Source: Trichlorobacter thiogenes
GTDB lineage: Bacteria; Desulfobacterota; Desulfuromonadia; Geobacterales; Pseudopelobacteraceae
DNA length: 57,387 nucleotides
Direction of reading: 5' to 3'
Assembly: GCF_900167465.1 (NCBI RefSeq)
Contig: NZ_FUWR01000020.1
Span: 1-57,387 of the forward strand
Shown here: in pieces, positions 27,588 through 38,961 of the stretch
Position numbering within the stretch: the stretch's first letter is position 1
Layout: every line of letters starts with the position of its first letter
Position numbers and translations under genes: made by a program
Notes under the pieces: generated by a model
What the model was told of the DNA's origin: nothing
Database searches by the model: none
What the model saw: the letters and a program-made list of their open reading frames with translations, nothing else

Positions 27588-27600
27588 GGAGTACGCCTCC

Positions 27601-28764
27601 TCAGGCAAAACGCCGGAAACGATGGATGGCTTCAGGGATCGATTTTTCTTTGATATTGCCAAATGCCAGCCGCAGGTAGTCTTCCAGCCCAGGGCCGAAG
27701 ACCTCACCCGGCAGCGTCAGAATGCCTGCCTCAATTGCCAGTTTTTTGGCCACTTCACGACCACTCTTGCCGGAAAAAGGGTGCTTGACCCAGGCAAAGA
27801 AACTGCCACTGGCTGCCAGCCTGAAACGGTTACCCGGCAGGCTGAACTCCTCAGTAAACAGGTTGTGGCGGAAGGTCATCATCCGCCGGTTCATCTCCAC
27901 CCACTGATCAAGATGATCCAGCCCGTACTGCAACGCCAGCTGGGTAATACGAGGCTGACAGACGGTCATGGTATCCTGGATTTTCAGGGCTTGGCGGATC
28001 ACCTCCGGCGCCGCAGCCAGCATGCCAGCCCGATAACCGGTCAGGGCGTAGCTCTTGCCAAAGGACATGATCTGAATCAGGGTGCTGCCCCATTCCTCCA
28101 TGGTAAACAGGTCATGGGGCATCCCTTCGATAAAATCGCTGTAGGTTTCATCCAGGATCAGGGCAATCCGGTGCTGCTGGGCCAGAAAATACAGCCGACG
28201 CAACAGATCAGGCGGGATGACGGTGCCGGTGGGGTTGCTGGGGGAGACCAACAGGATCGCCCTGGTACGCGGACTGATCAGTTTGGCAATGCTGTCCAGG
28301 TTGGGCAGCCCTTTTTCTTTCTCTTTGTACGGTGTGTAGATCGGCCTGATTCCCAGACTGGTCAGGGCCATCGGATGGTCAAAATAGCAGGGCAGCTGGA
28401 CAATCACCTCATCACCGGCATGGCAGAGGGTCAACATGGCCAGCCAGAAAGCGGCGCTGGCCCCGACCGTCAGGCAGACCTGCTCCGGGTTGATCTTGGC
28501 GGCATAGCGGCGGCGGTAACGGCGACAGACCGCCTCCCGCACCTCAACCAGCCCTTCATCCGGGCTGTAGCGGCTGGTCTGGGGATCAAGGGCTACCTGC
28601 TGGATATGGCTGATCAGCTCTGCAGGGGGGGCATAATCAGGGATGGCCTGACAAAGGTCAATCAGCGGCGCAGCATACTCAGGCCGCTGAGTAGCCCATT
28701 CCTTTACCTCGCTGATCGGGGGCGGATGCACTGCCTTGACATGTTCATTCAGAGAAAAACGCAT
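27601..28764 (-). CDS. PLP-dependent aminotransferase, class I/II
   Basis: A 387-residue fold-type I aminotransferase. The PLP lysine is in QIMSFGKSYALTGYRAGML; SPSNPTGTVIP, LILDETYSDF and the C-terminal YLRLAFGN (Arg binding the substrate carboxylate) are conserved. It resembles aspartate/aromatic aminotransferases, but substrate choice cannot be read from these motifs. I start it at the ATG at 28764; the frame is open further 5' but without homology. Its stop lies 13 bases before the CsgG-WD40 start, so it heads the same minus-strand operon. Transcription diverges from the nuclease gene. Confidence 0.88.
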   Translation of the reverse strand: MRFSLNEHVKAVHPPPISEVKEWATQRPEYAAPLIDLCQAIPDYAPPAELISHIQQVALDPQTSRYSPDEGLVEVREAVCRRYRRRYAAKINPEQVCLTVGASAAFWLAMLTLCHAGDEVIVQLPCYFDHPMALTSLGIRPIYTPYKEKEKGLPNLDSIAKLISPRTRAILLVSPSNPTGTVIPPDLLRRLYFLAQQHRIALILDETYSDFIEGMPHDLFTMEEWGSTLIQIMSFGKSYALTGYRAGMLAAAPEVIRQALKIQDTMTVCQPRITQLALQYGLDHLDQWVEMNRRMMTFRHNLFTEEFSLPGNRFRLAASGSFFAWVKHPFSGKSGREVAKKLAIEAGILTLPGEVFGPGLEDYLRLAFGNIKEKSIPEAIHRFRRFA

Positions 28765-28857
28765 GGTACAATCCGACCCTCTGTACAATTGGATGTTCGC
28801 TGGTATAAAAGACGTTACAGGTCTATATAGCACATCTTTATGGGGAGGCAAACGCGC

Positions 28858-29436
28858 ATGGATCGACCGACACTTGCCTTTTGGTCCGTGATCATCTTTT
28901 TAGTTGGTGCTTCCGCCTTTTACGGCATCAATGCTGAAAAGCAGCGCCGCAGCGTACAGAGCGCCAGCGGCAAGATTGAGAATGGCGATCTGGTCCGTCT
29001 GGTCAAGGTGATCGATGGTGACAGTCTGGTTGCAGCGCGGGAAGGGCAACCACCGGTCACCATCAGGATTGTAGGGATCAAATCCTTTGACGCCAAGGTG
29101 GAAAAGGATGTGGTCACCCCCTTTGCCCAGGCCGCCATGGAGACCATCCAGCGCAGCATGGCTGATCGCCCGGTGCGGGTCCTGCTGGCCACCACCCCCA
29201 AGGATAAACATGGCCGCTATCTGGCCACCCTCTATGTTGATGATGAAGATATTGCAATCCGGTTGGTGCGGCAGGGCTTGGCCCTGGTCTACACGGTCTA
29301 CCCCTTTCCAGCCATGCAGAGTTACCTGCAGGAACAGGAACAGGCCCGGGCCGGACGGCGTGGACTCTGGTCAAACACCACCGCTACGGAGCGGGCGCTG
29401 GCGCTTATTCGTGAGTGGCGCTCCCAGAACCAGTAA
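28858..29436 (+). CDS. membrane-anchored thermonuclease (SNase-fold) protein
   Basis: A 192-residue protein; the ATG at 28858 follows GGGGAGG by 9 bases. One N-terminal membrane segment (LAFWSVIIFLVGASAFYGI) anchors an OB-fold nuclease domain. VKVIDGDSLVAA holds the Ca-binding Asp, DKHGRYLATLYVDDEDI the second motif, and GLALVYTVYPFP and GRRGLWS the end of the fold. The usual IDAPE sequence is altered to SFDAKVEKD, so catalytic competence is likely but not certain. It is probably a periplasm-facing nuclease. Confidence 0.8.
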   Translation: MDRPTLAFWSVIIFLVGASAFYGINAEKQRRSVQSASGKIENGDLVRLVKVIDGDSLVAAREGQPPVTIRIVGIKSFDAKVEKDVVTPFAQAAMETIQRSMADRPVRVLLATTPKDKHGRYLATLYVDDEDIAIRLVRQGLALVYTVYPFPAMQSYLQEQEQARAGRRGLWSNTTATERALALIREWRSQNQ

Positions 29437-29546
29437 TTCGGCTCCAACTCAAGGCGATAGCTTCGTTGGCTCCTCAGCGTACTGCTGTACGCCTCCGTCG
29501 CCGAACTCCTCGCCGCCTTGCTCTCATCCTTGATTTGAAGCCGGAA
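29437..29546. repeat. imperfect palindromic intergenic repeat
   Basis: The ~110 bases between the nuclease and channel genes form a long imperfect inverted repeat: TTCGGCTCCAACTCAAGG at the left and CCTTGATTTGAAGCCGGAA at the right, with an inner palindrome GCGTAC-TGCT-GTACGC. The GTACGCCTCCGTCGCCGAACTC type of core looks like a dispersed REP-like repeat of Geobacter-like genomes. Only one copy is in this window, so that is recognition rather than proof. Confidence 0.55.
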
Positions 29547-29562
29547 TGGAGGATTTAATAAT

Positions 29563-30606
29563 ATGTTTCAGGTTATTCAGTATTTCATGAAAAGCATGGT
29601 TCGCAATCCGCCTGAATACCTGCGGGTGCTGGTGCTGATGCTGGCGGTGCTGATCTACGGCACCACCGGTTTTCTCTATTTTGAACTGCCTGCCAACCCT
29701 GATCTGAGCTGGGCTGACGGGCTCTGGTACACTATTGTGACCATCGCCACCGTGGGGTATGGCGATTTCTTTCCCAAAAGCCTTGGCGGCCGGTTTCTGG
29801 TGGGCTGGCCGATCATGGTTTTTGGTATCGGTCTGTTGGGCTACGCCCTTTCCATGGTGGCTGCGGCGCTGGTCACCTCCAAAACAAAGGAGATCAAGGG
29901 GATGTCAACCTTCAAACTGTCTGATCATCTGGTGATATTTAATTTTGCAGGTCTGGCTAAGGTTGAGAGGATCTTGTTGGAACTGGCACTGGACAAGGCT
30001 GTGGGGACCAGCATGCCGGTTATTCTGGTGGATGAACAGCTGGATGAGCTGCCGGTTGAGCTGCAGAAACGGGGGGTCCATTATGTGCGCGGCAATCCGA
30101 CCCGTGATGAAACCCTCCAACGGGCCGCCATTGATCAGGCCCAGCATGCTGTTATTCTGACCCGCGACCCCACTGATCCGGCCTCAGACAACCTGAATGT
30201 GGCCATCGCCCTGGCCATTGAAGGACGCTGCAAGCAGGTTAATACCGTGGTGGAATGTATTGACCCCGCCTCGGAAGAACTGCTGCGTAAGGCCGGTTGT
30301 GACCGGATCGTCTGCACCAGCCGCTTTGACGCCCATTTCTTAAGTCAGGAACTGCTGAACCCAGGTGTGCAGGAGGTGCTGGGGGATCTGCTCAGCAGCG
30401 GCCAGGGGCAGCAGATCTATCTGGTGCCGGTTAGCAGTGTTGGGGCGTTTGAATCGTTTTCTCAACGCTGTCGTAACAAAGGCCATATGGTACTGGGCAT
30501 CAGCTGCCCTGATGGCAAGGTGAACCTGAACCCGCCTTCAGAAACCCCTGTCACAGCAGGCTGCAGACTGGTTACCATCGGGCCGTCGAGATTAGATGCG
30601 CTTTGA
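29563..30606 (+). CDS. two-helix potassium channel with RCK (TrkA-N/TrkA-C) domains
   Basis: A 347-residue channel subunit. TM1 is near residues 20-42, the pore helix and selectivity filter read TIVTIATVGYGDFFP, and TM2 follows. A cytoplasmic RCK domain (HLVIFNFAGLAKVERILLELAL, then NPTRDETLQRAAIDQAQHAVILT) and a TrkA-C region come after. In the RCK nucleotide loop the usual GxGxxG is replaced by NFAGLAKVE, so ligand binding may differ. It resembles MthK-type channels. It converges on modC with only 5 bases between stops. Confidence 0.88.
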   Translation: MFQVIQYFMKSMVRNPPEYLRVLVLMLAVLIYGTTGFLYFELPANPDLSWADGLWYTIVTIATVGYGDFFPKSLGGRFLVGWPIMVFGIGLLGYALSMVAAALVTSKTKEIKGMSTFKLSDHLVIFNFAGLAKVERILLELALDKAVGTSMPVILVDEQLDELPVELQKRGVHYVRGNPTRDETLQRAAIDQAQHAVILTRDPTDPASDNLNVAIALAIEGRCKQVNTVVECIDPASEELLRKAGCDRIVCTSRFDAHFLSQELLNPGVQEVLGDLLSSGQGQQIYLVPVSSVGAFESFSQRCRNKGHMVLGISCPDGKVNLNPPSETPVTAGCRLVTIGPSRLDAL

Positions 30607-30611
30607 TGCCG

Positions 30612-31664
30612 CTACAACCGCCGGAAGGCCGATGCTTTGATGGCGGCCCAGACCGTGCTGCCGGGGGTAATCTGCAATTCTTGCGCTGCAGCAGGCACCA
30701 CCTCGGCCACCAGTGTACTGCCGTTACAGTCCAGTTCTATGCCGGTTTTTTTGCCTGATTCAAAGAGGCTGCGCACCATGCAGGGCAGCAGGTTCCGGGC
30801 ACTGATGGCATCGGGGTGGCGCTTGCAGAGGATGATATCTTTAGAAGACAGTTCAAAGGTGCCGGATTCTGTACCGGCGCCGCCGGACAGCAGCAGCTCC
30901 CGCCCGGCCCAGGGAAAGGCCAGTAACCCCTGTTGTTCCTGTGGTATCCCCAGCTCCAGCAGATTGATGTAGCCGGTTGAGCTTTGCCCCATCCGCTGGC
31001 GGGCCAGTTCTTCCGGCACAACCACACCGGCCAGCTGCCCCTTTTCCAATACCGCCACCTGGTCGGCCATCAGCCGCATCTCCACCAATGAGTGAGAAAT
31101 AAAGACAAACGGAATCCTGAACCGCTCAGACACCAGATTCAGGTAGGGAATGATCCGGTAGCGCAGGTCATCATCCAGGGCAGAGAGCGGCTCATCCATC
31201 AGCAACAGTCGTGGTGAAGCGAGAATCGCCCGTCCCAACGCCACCCGCTGGCTTTGCCCGCCGGACAGCGTCTCCGGCATCTGGCCCAGCAGATCCGTTA
31301 TCTCCAGCACCTCAGCCACCTCTGCCAGCTCTATCCTGCGCTCTGTTACAGGACAGCGCTGGTACCCGTACAGCAGGTTCTTGCGTACCGTCAGGTGAGG
31401 AAACAGGCCATGTTGCTGAAACACCAGGGCGATTCTGCGCTGATGGGAAGGTAGATTGATCCTGCGACTGCTGTCGAAAATCGGTTGACCATCCAGCAGA
31501 ATCTGTCCGCTATCAGGGGTGATAAGCCCTGCCAGACAACTGACCAGGGTTGATTTGCCGCTGCCGGAAGGACCAAAGATACCAATCCGTTCACCACTGG
31601 CCTGCAGATCAAGCTCCAGGGTAAACTCACCCTGTTGTTTGCGTAGCTGTAGGTGCAACTCCAT
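30612..31664 (-). CDS. modC: molybdate ABC transporter ATP-binding protein ModC
   Basis: A 350-residue ABC ATPase with a C-terminal TOBE/Mop domain. Walker A FGPSGSGKST, signature LSGGQSQRVALGRA, Walker B LLLMDEPLSALD and the H-loop FISHS are all present. The TOBE part (ISARNLLPCMVRSL...) is the regulatory molybdate-binding domain seen in ModC. It follows modB by 6 bases in a modA-modB-modC order on the minus strand. Confidence 0.93.
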   Translation of the reverse strand: MELHLQLRKQQGEFTLELDLQASGERIGIFGPSGSGKSTLVSCLAGLITPDSGQILLDGQPIFDSSRRINLPSHQRRIALVFQQHGLFPHLTVRKNLLYGYQRCPVTERRIELAEVAEVLEITDLLGQMPETLSGGQSQRVALGRAILASPRLLLMDEPLSALDDDLRYRIIPYLNLVSERFRIPFVFISHSLVEMRLMADQVAVLEKGQLAGVVVPEELARQRMGQSSTGYINLLELGIPQEQQGLLAFPWAGRELLLSGGAGTESGTFELSSKDIILCKRHPDAISARNLLPCMVRSLFESGKKTGIELDCNGSTLVAEVVPAAAQELQITPGSTVWAAIKASAFRRL

Positions 31665-31670
31665 ACTGCC

Positions 31671-32348
31671 TTACCCCTTTTGTGGCCGTGGCTTCCAGGC
31701 ATACATCCCCAGCAGCACCAGAAATGAGAAGATCAGCATAACGGCTGCCAACCGATGGGCCTGTCCATATTCCAGTGCCTCAACATGGTCGTAGATCTGC
31801 ACCGAGGCAACCCTGGTCACGCCGGGGATGTTGCCGCCGATCATCAGCACCACGCCAAATTCTCCCACAGTGTGGGCAAAGGTCATGATTGAGGCGGTCA
31901 GAAAACCTGGCTTTGCCAGCGGCAGCGCAACGGTGAAAAAGGCGTTCAGTGGCGATGCACCCAGGGTGGCTGCCACCTGCAGCGGACGCTCACCGATCGC
32001 CTCAAAGGAGTTTTGCAGCGGTTGCACCATAAACGGCAGAGAGTAGAAGACCGAGGCCAGCACCAAGCCCCAGAAGGTAAACGGGAGCGGACCAACACCC
32101 AGTTTTGTGGTTAACCAGCCAAGCGGCCCGTTGGGGCCCATGGCCAGCAACAGGTAAAAACCCAGCACTGACGGAGGCAGCACCAGCGGTAAGGCCACCA
32201 TCGCCCCCAACGGCCCTTTGGCCCAGGAATGGGTACGGGCCAGCCACCAAGCTACCGGAGTTCCCACCAGTAACAGGATCACGGTAACAATGGCGGCCAG
32301 CCGTACGGTCAGCCAGATGGCTTGTAAATCTGCTGGGTCAAGCAGCAT
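31671..32348 (-). CDS. modB: molybdate ABC transporter permease ModB
   Basis: A 225-residue permease with about five membrane helices. The EAA loop (AATLGASPLNAFFTVALPLAKPGFLTA), which docks to ModC, is intact, and the N-terminal segment AIWLTVRLAAIVTVILLLVGTP is typical. It is placed 8 bases after modA and 6 before modC. Confidence 0.93.
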   Translation of the reverse strand: MLLDPADLQAIWLTVRLAAIVTVILLLVGTPVAWWLARTHSWAKGPLGAMVALPLVLPPSVLGFYLLLAMGPNGPLGWLTTKLGVGPLPFTFWGLVLASVFYSLPFMVQPLQNSFEAIGERPLQVAATLGASPLNAFFTVALPLAKPGFLTASIMTFAHTVGEFGVVLMIGGNIPGVTRVASVQIYDHVEALEYGQAHRLAAVMLIFSFLVLLGMYAWKPRPQKG

Positions 32349-32356
32349 CGTTACTC

Positions 32357-33145
<789 letters not shown>

Positions 33146-33163
33146 TTAAGGACGGAAGCGGAA

Positions 33164-33925
33164 TTAGATATCATAGCCGTACGAACGGATGATCTTCTTT
33201 GTCTCCTGTGCCTTCAGGAATGTGAGCAGTGCTCTGCCTGCCGGATTATCTTTGCCCCGTGTCAGCAACACGGCATCCTGTCTGATCTGGGGGTAGAGGC
33301 TGGCTGGCACCTGCCAGTGGGAACCGGCTGCATAGCGGCCATTCTTATAGATCTGCGACAGGGCCACAAACCCCAGATCAGCATTGGCGGTGGCAACAAA
33401 CTGGTAGGTTTGGGAGATATTCTCGCCGAACACCAATTTGGACTGCAGTTGTTCATAGACCCCCAGCTTTTTCATCACCTCAACCCCGGCAGCGCCGTAG
33501 ACCGCCAGTTTAGGGCTGGCAATGGCCAGCCGTTTAAACTCTGCCTGCTTCAACACCTCACCCTTGGCATCAACCAGCCCCGGCTTGGTACTCCAGAGCA
33601 TCAGCTTGCCAATGGCATAGGTGAAGCGGGTTTCAGGCAGGGCCAGCCCATCTTTTTCCAGGCGGATCGGGGTCTCGTCATCGGCTGAGATCAGCAGTTC
33701 AAACGGAGCGCCGTTCTTGATCTGGGCGTAGAACTTCCCCACGGTGCCGTATGAGATAATCAGCTTGTGGCCGGTGGTCTTCTCAAAGAGGGGCTTTAGC
33801 TGTTCCATTGGTGCCGTAAAGTTGGCTGCCACAGCCAGATGCAGATCAGCAGCAGACGCAGAGATGGTTAAGCAGAGGCTTAAACCGGCCATTAGCATAA
33901 AGGTGACAACTGTTTTCATCGGCAA
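33164..33925 (-). CDS. second ModA-type oxyanion-binding protein
   Basis: A 253-residue paralogue of the neighbouring ModA, with signal peptide (LTISASAAD). The same motif order is present ([46 protein letters not shown]), but the binding-loop segment SFGASGKF has become SYGTVGKF. It arose by duplication of modA. Two binding proteins for one ModBC could widen affinity or add tungstate or another oxyanion. It lies between modD and modA in the same transcript. Confidence 0.85.
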   Translation of the reverse strand: MPMKTVVTFMLMAGLSLCLTISASAADLHLAVAANFTAPMEQLKPLFEKTTGHKLIISYGTVGKFYAQIKNGAPFELLISADDETPIRLEKDGLALPETRFTYAIGKLMLWSTKPGLVDAKGEVLKQAEFKRLAIASPKLAVYGAAGVEVMKKLGVYEQLQSKLVFGENISQTYQFVATANADLGFVALSQIYKNGRYAAGSHWQVPASLYPQIRQDAVLLTRGKDNPAGRALLTFLKAQETKKIIRSYGYDI

Positions 33926-33934
33926 ACTCCTTTT

Positions 33935-34783
33935 TTAGACAGGGACAATACTGGCGCCGATATCAGCAGGCTTACCAAAGTAGACTGATGACAGCACCAG
34001 GATATCCACGCCGGTTGCGGCATATTCAGCGGCGTTCTGTTCATTGATCCCACCGGCAGCAGAGACCTTGACCGCCGGGTTAATCTGTCTGATCTCTTCC
34101 ACCAGCGCCTTCAGTTGATCCGGTGGCAGCTTGTCCACCTGCACGACGTCAACACCGCTTTGGGCGATCAGCAGTGCCTCTTCCGGTGAATCCGCCTCCA
34201 CAATAATCTTGGTCTCCAGCGCCTCGCGCTTCAATGTTTCAACATGCCGTAAAAACGGCTCCAGCCCACCCATAAACACGGTATGCTGCTTGAACACCAG
34301 CACCGTCTCCGACAGCCCCAGACGGTGGGGCAATGCACCACCAGCGCAGATCGCCTTAATGGCCAACTTCTTGGTGCCGGGAAAGGTCTTGCGGGTGGTC
34401 AACACGGCAATATAGGGGTTGATTTCCCGCGCAGCAGTGACAATTCTGGCAGTACGGGTGGCGATGCCGGAACCGTACTCCAGCAGATTCACGGCCACCT
34501 TCCAACCGGCGTGTAATGCCTGGGCCGGACCAATGGCCTTCAGAAAGATCTCGCCTGCCCCCAACAGGGTGCCGCTGGGTGTCTGCTGCGTGATGCTGCA
34601 ACCGCATTTTTCCAGCAGCCGTGCAGCCTCTTCCGTGCAGCAGAGCACGGTTTCATGACGGGTACTGAAACGGATCTCACCCGGTTGCCCTCCAATCCCC
34701 AGCAGATGGGTGGTCAGGTCGCCATAGGGGATATCCTCTTCCAGAAATCGTTCAATTTCATAATCCGGCAGGCAGGTAATCAT
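33935..34783 (-). CDS. modD: ModD, quinolinate phosphoribosyltransferase-like molybdenum-locus protein
   Basis: A 282-residue member of the NadC fold that is found in mod operons. EEDIPYGDLTTHLLGIG at the N-terminus, the TRKTFPGTKKLAIKAICAGGALPHRLGLSETVLVF stretch and C-terminal KVSAAGGINEQNAAEYAATGVDILV follow the QPRTase fold. The family is called ModD by linkage; its reaction is not established. It is the first gene behind the ModE operator, followed by the two modA genes, with 9 bases to the second modA. Confidence 0.88.
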   Translation of the reverse strand: MITCLPDYEIERFLEEDIPYGDLTTHLLGIGGQPGEIRFSTRHETVLCCTEEAARLLEKCGCSITQQTPSGTLLGAGEIFLKAIGPAQALHAGWKVAVNLLEYGSGIATRTARIVTAAREINPYIAVLTTRKTFPGTKKLAIKAICAGGALPHRLGLSETVLVFKQHTVFMGGLEPFLRHVETLKREALETKIIVEADSPEEALLIAQSGVDVVQVDKLPPDQLKALVEEIRQINPAVKVSAAGGINEQNAAEYAATGVDILVLSSVYFGKPADIGASIVPV

Positions 34784-34799
34784 ACTGAACCTCGTCTAT

Positions 34800-34823
34800 C
34801 GTTATAGTGCTTAAAATATAACG
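34800..34823 (-). promoter_or_regulatory. ModE operator in front of modD-modA-modB-modC
   Basis: An inverted repeat CGTTAT-N12-ATAACG lies 16 bases upstream of the modD ATG. The arm sequence, the 24-base total length and the flanking ATC before the repeat match the ModE-binding site of the E. coli modA promoter. On the minus strand TATATT or TATAAC inside it could serve as a -10 element, so bound ModE would block transcription. Confidence 0.85.
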
Positions 34824-34832
34824 CTACTGATG

Positions 34833-34861
34833 AAAAAAGGGACAGCTCCGTTGATGTCCCT
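34833..34861 (-). terminator. intrinsic terminator of modE
   Basis: On the minus strand GGGACA-N10-TGTCCC is followed by TTTTTTC. It lies 35 bases after the modE stop and just before the ModE operator, so modE and the modDABC genes are separate transcripts. Confidence 0.8.
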
Positions 34862-34895
34862 CTATCGATTAATCCAATTTTAAATCACGGTGTAA

Positions 34896-35702
34896 TCAGC
34901 TGACCCCAAGAATCACGCTGGAAGCCTTAAACAGTGCGGTTGCGCTGCCACCAACCTTCAAACCCAGCCGCTTGGCGCTGCCATCGGTAATCACGGCGCT
35001 GATGGTATTACCACCTGGCAGCTCCAGATCAACTTCACAACTGACCGGACCTTCAACCAGTTTGGCTATGGTGCCGGTCAGCAGATTGCGGGTGCTTAAC
35101 TTTGCTCCTGCCAGATCTGTGCCGATTACTACTGAACTGGCCTTAACAATGGCATAGGCAGCCATCCCCTCTTTAAGCCCCAGGTTATCAATGGCGCCGT
35201 TGGTTACCACTGCGGTAATGGCGGTGTCACCTTTTAATGCCAGGGTTACCTCGGCATTGACTGCCCCTTTACTAATGGATGCTACGGTGCCGTTAAATAC
35301 GTTACGTGCGCTGACTTTCATGCTGATCCTCCTTAAGAATTGGTAGAGACTACCGGTGTCGCCCAGACGCTGGTCCAGGTTCTTCAAAAACTTGCGATGT
35401 TCTTCCTGCACCACGCGAAACTGCTCAAGCACCTCGCGGCCTGCAGTGGTGAGGGTGGTTCCGCCACCGCCTTTGCCCCCGGTGGCACGGTCAACCAGAG
35501 GTGCGGCAGCCAGATTGTTGATCTGGTTTACCATCTCCCAGGCGGTCTTGTAACTGATCCCCACCGCCTTGGCTGCCTGGGTGATGGAGCCAAGTTCGTC
35601 AATCTTCTCTAATAGAGCGATCCGGTCGCCACCCAGAAACTTGCTTTCAGCCCTATTAAACCAGAGGCTACCGTCCAGCTCTACAGCTTGTGCCTTACCC
35701 AT
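34896..35702 (-). CDS. modE: molybdate-responsive regulator ModE (HTH plus two Mop/TOBE domains)
   Basis: A 268-residue regulator; I start it at the ATG at 35702 (MGKAQAVELDG). The N-terminal LysR-like winged HTH (LEKIDELGSITQAAKAVGISYKTAWEMVNQINNLA...TTLTTAGREVLEQF) is followed by two molbindin repeats, beginning SARNVFNGTVASISKGAVNAEV and STRNLLTGTIAKLVEGPVSCEV, which bind molybdate or tungstate. Full-length ModE dimers with molybdate repress mod operons. Two matching operators are in this window: one before modD and one before nifH-nifX-anfA-draT. In Rhodobacter capsulatus, ModE-type MopA/MopB repress anfA, so the same logic is inferred here. Confidence 0.93.
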   Translation of the reverse strand: MGKAQAVELDGSLWFNRAESKFLGGDRIALLEKIDELGSITQAAKAVGISYKTAWEMVNQINNLAAAPLVDRATGGKGGGGTTLTTAGREVLEQFRVVQEEHRKFLKNLDQRLGDTGSLYQFLRRISMKVSARNVFNGTVASISKGAVNAEVTLALKGDTAITAVVTNGAIDNLGLKEGMAAYAIVKASSVVIGTDLAGAKLSTRNLLTGTIAKLVEGPVSCEVDLELPGGNTISAVITDGSAKRLGLKVGGSATALFKASSVILGVS

Positions 35703-38593
<2,891 letters not shown>

Positions 38594-38608
38594 GAGGGAG
38601 AGGATCTG

Positions 38609-38947
38609 ATGAAAGAGAAAATTGCTCAACTGGAAGATTACATCATGAAGCATTGTCTCTGGCAGTTTCACTCCCGGACCTGGGACCGTGAACGCCAGAA
38701 TGCAGGGGTGCTGGGCACCACCATGAATATTTTGTGTGACGAGCCGGTGGCAAACGAGACCCGTGAAGATCGTTGCTACTGGGTGGATGCAGTCTGTCTG
38801 GCAGATGCCTTCAAGAGCCGCTACAGCTGGCTGGCCGAGATGGACAAGGCAGCGATGAAAACGCTGATGCAAGCACTGAAAGAGCGGATTGATCACCTGA
38901 CCATTTCAGGGTCGCTGAACAAAGAGCTTACTGACAAGCAATATTAG
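38609..38947 (+). CDS. anfG: Fe-only nitrogenase delta subunit
   Basis: A 112-residue helical subunit found only in V and Fe-only nitrogenases, which sits on the AnfD face of the complex and is needed for activity and substrate channelling. Diagnostic blocks are [24 protein letters not shown] and [15 protein letters not shown]. Length equals other AnfG proteins. AGGAGGGAGAGG precedes the ATG, and anfK follows after 14 bases. Its presence excludes a Mo-type locus. Confidence 0.96.
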   Translation: MKEKIAQLEDYIMKHCLWQFHSRTWDRERQNAGVLGTTMNILCDEPVANETREDRCYWVDAVCLADAFKSRYSWLAEMDKAAMKTLMQALKERIDHLTISGSLNKELTDKQY

Positions 38948-38961
38948 GAAGGAGTACCGAT

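Noticed and set aside
27259-28830. Plus-strand 523-codon open frame opposite the aminotransferase
   Set aside because: Runs across two minus-strand genes and their intergenic gap and has no recognisable domain.
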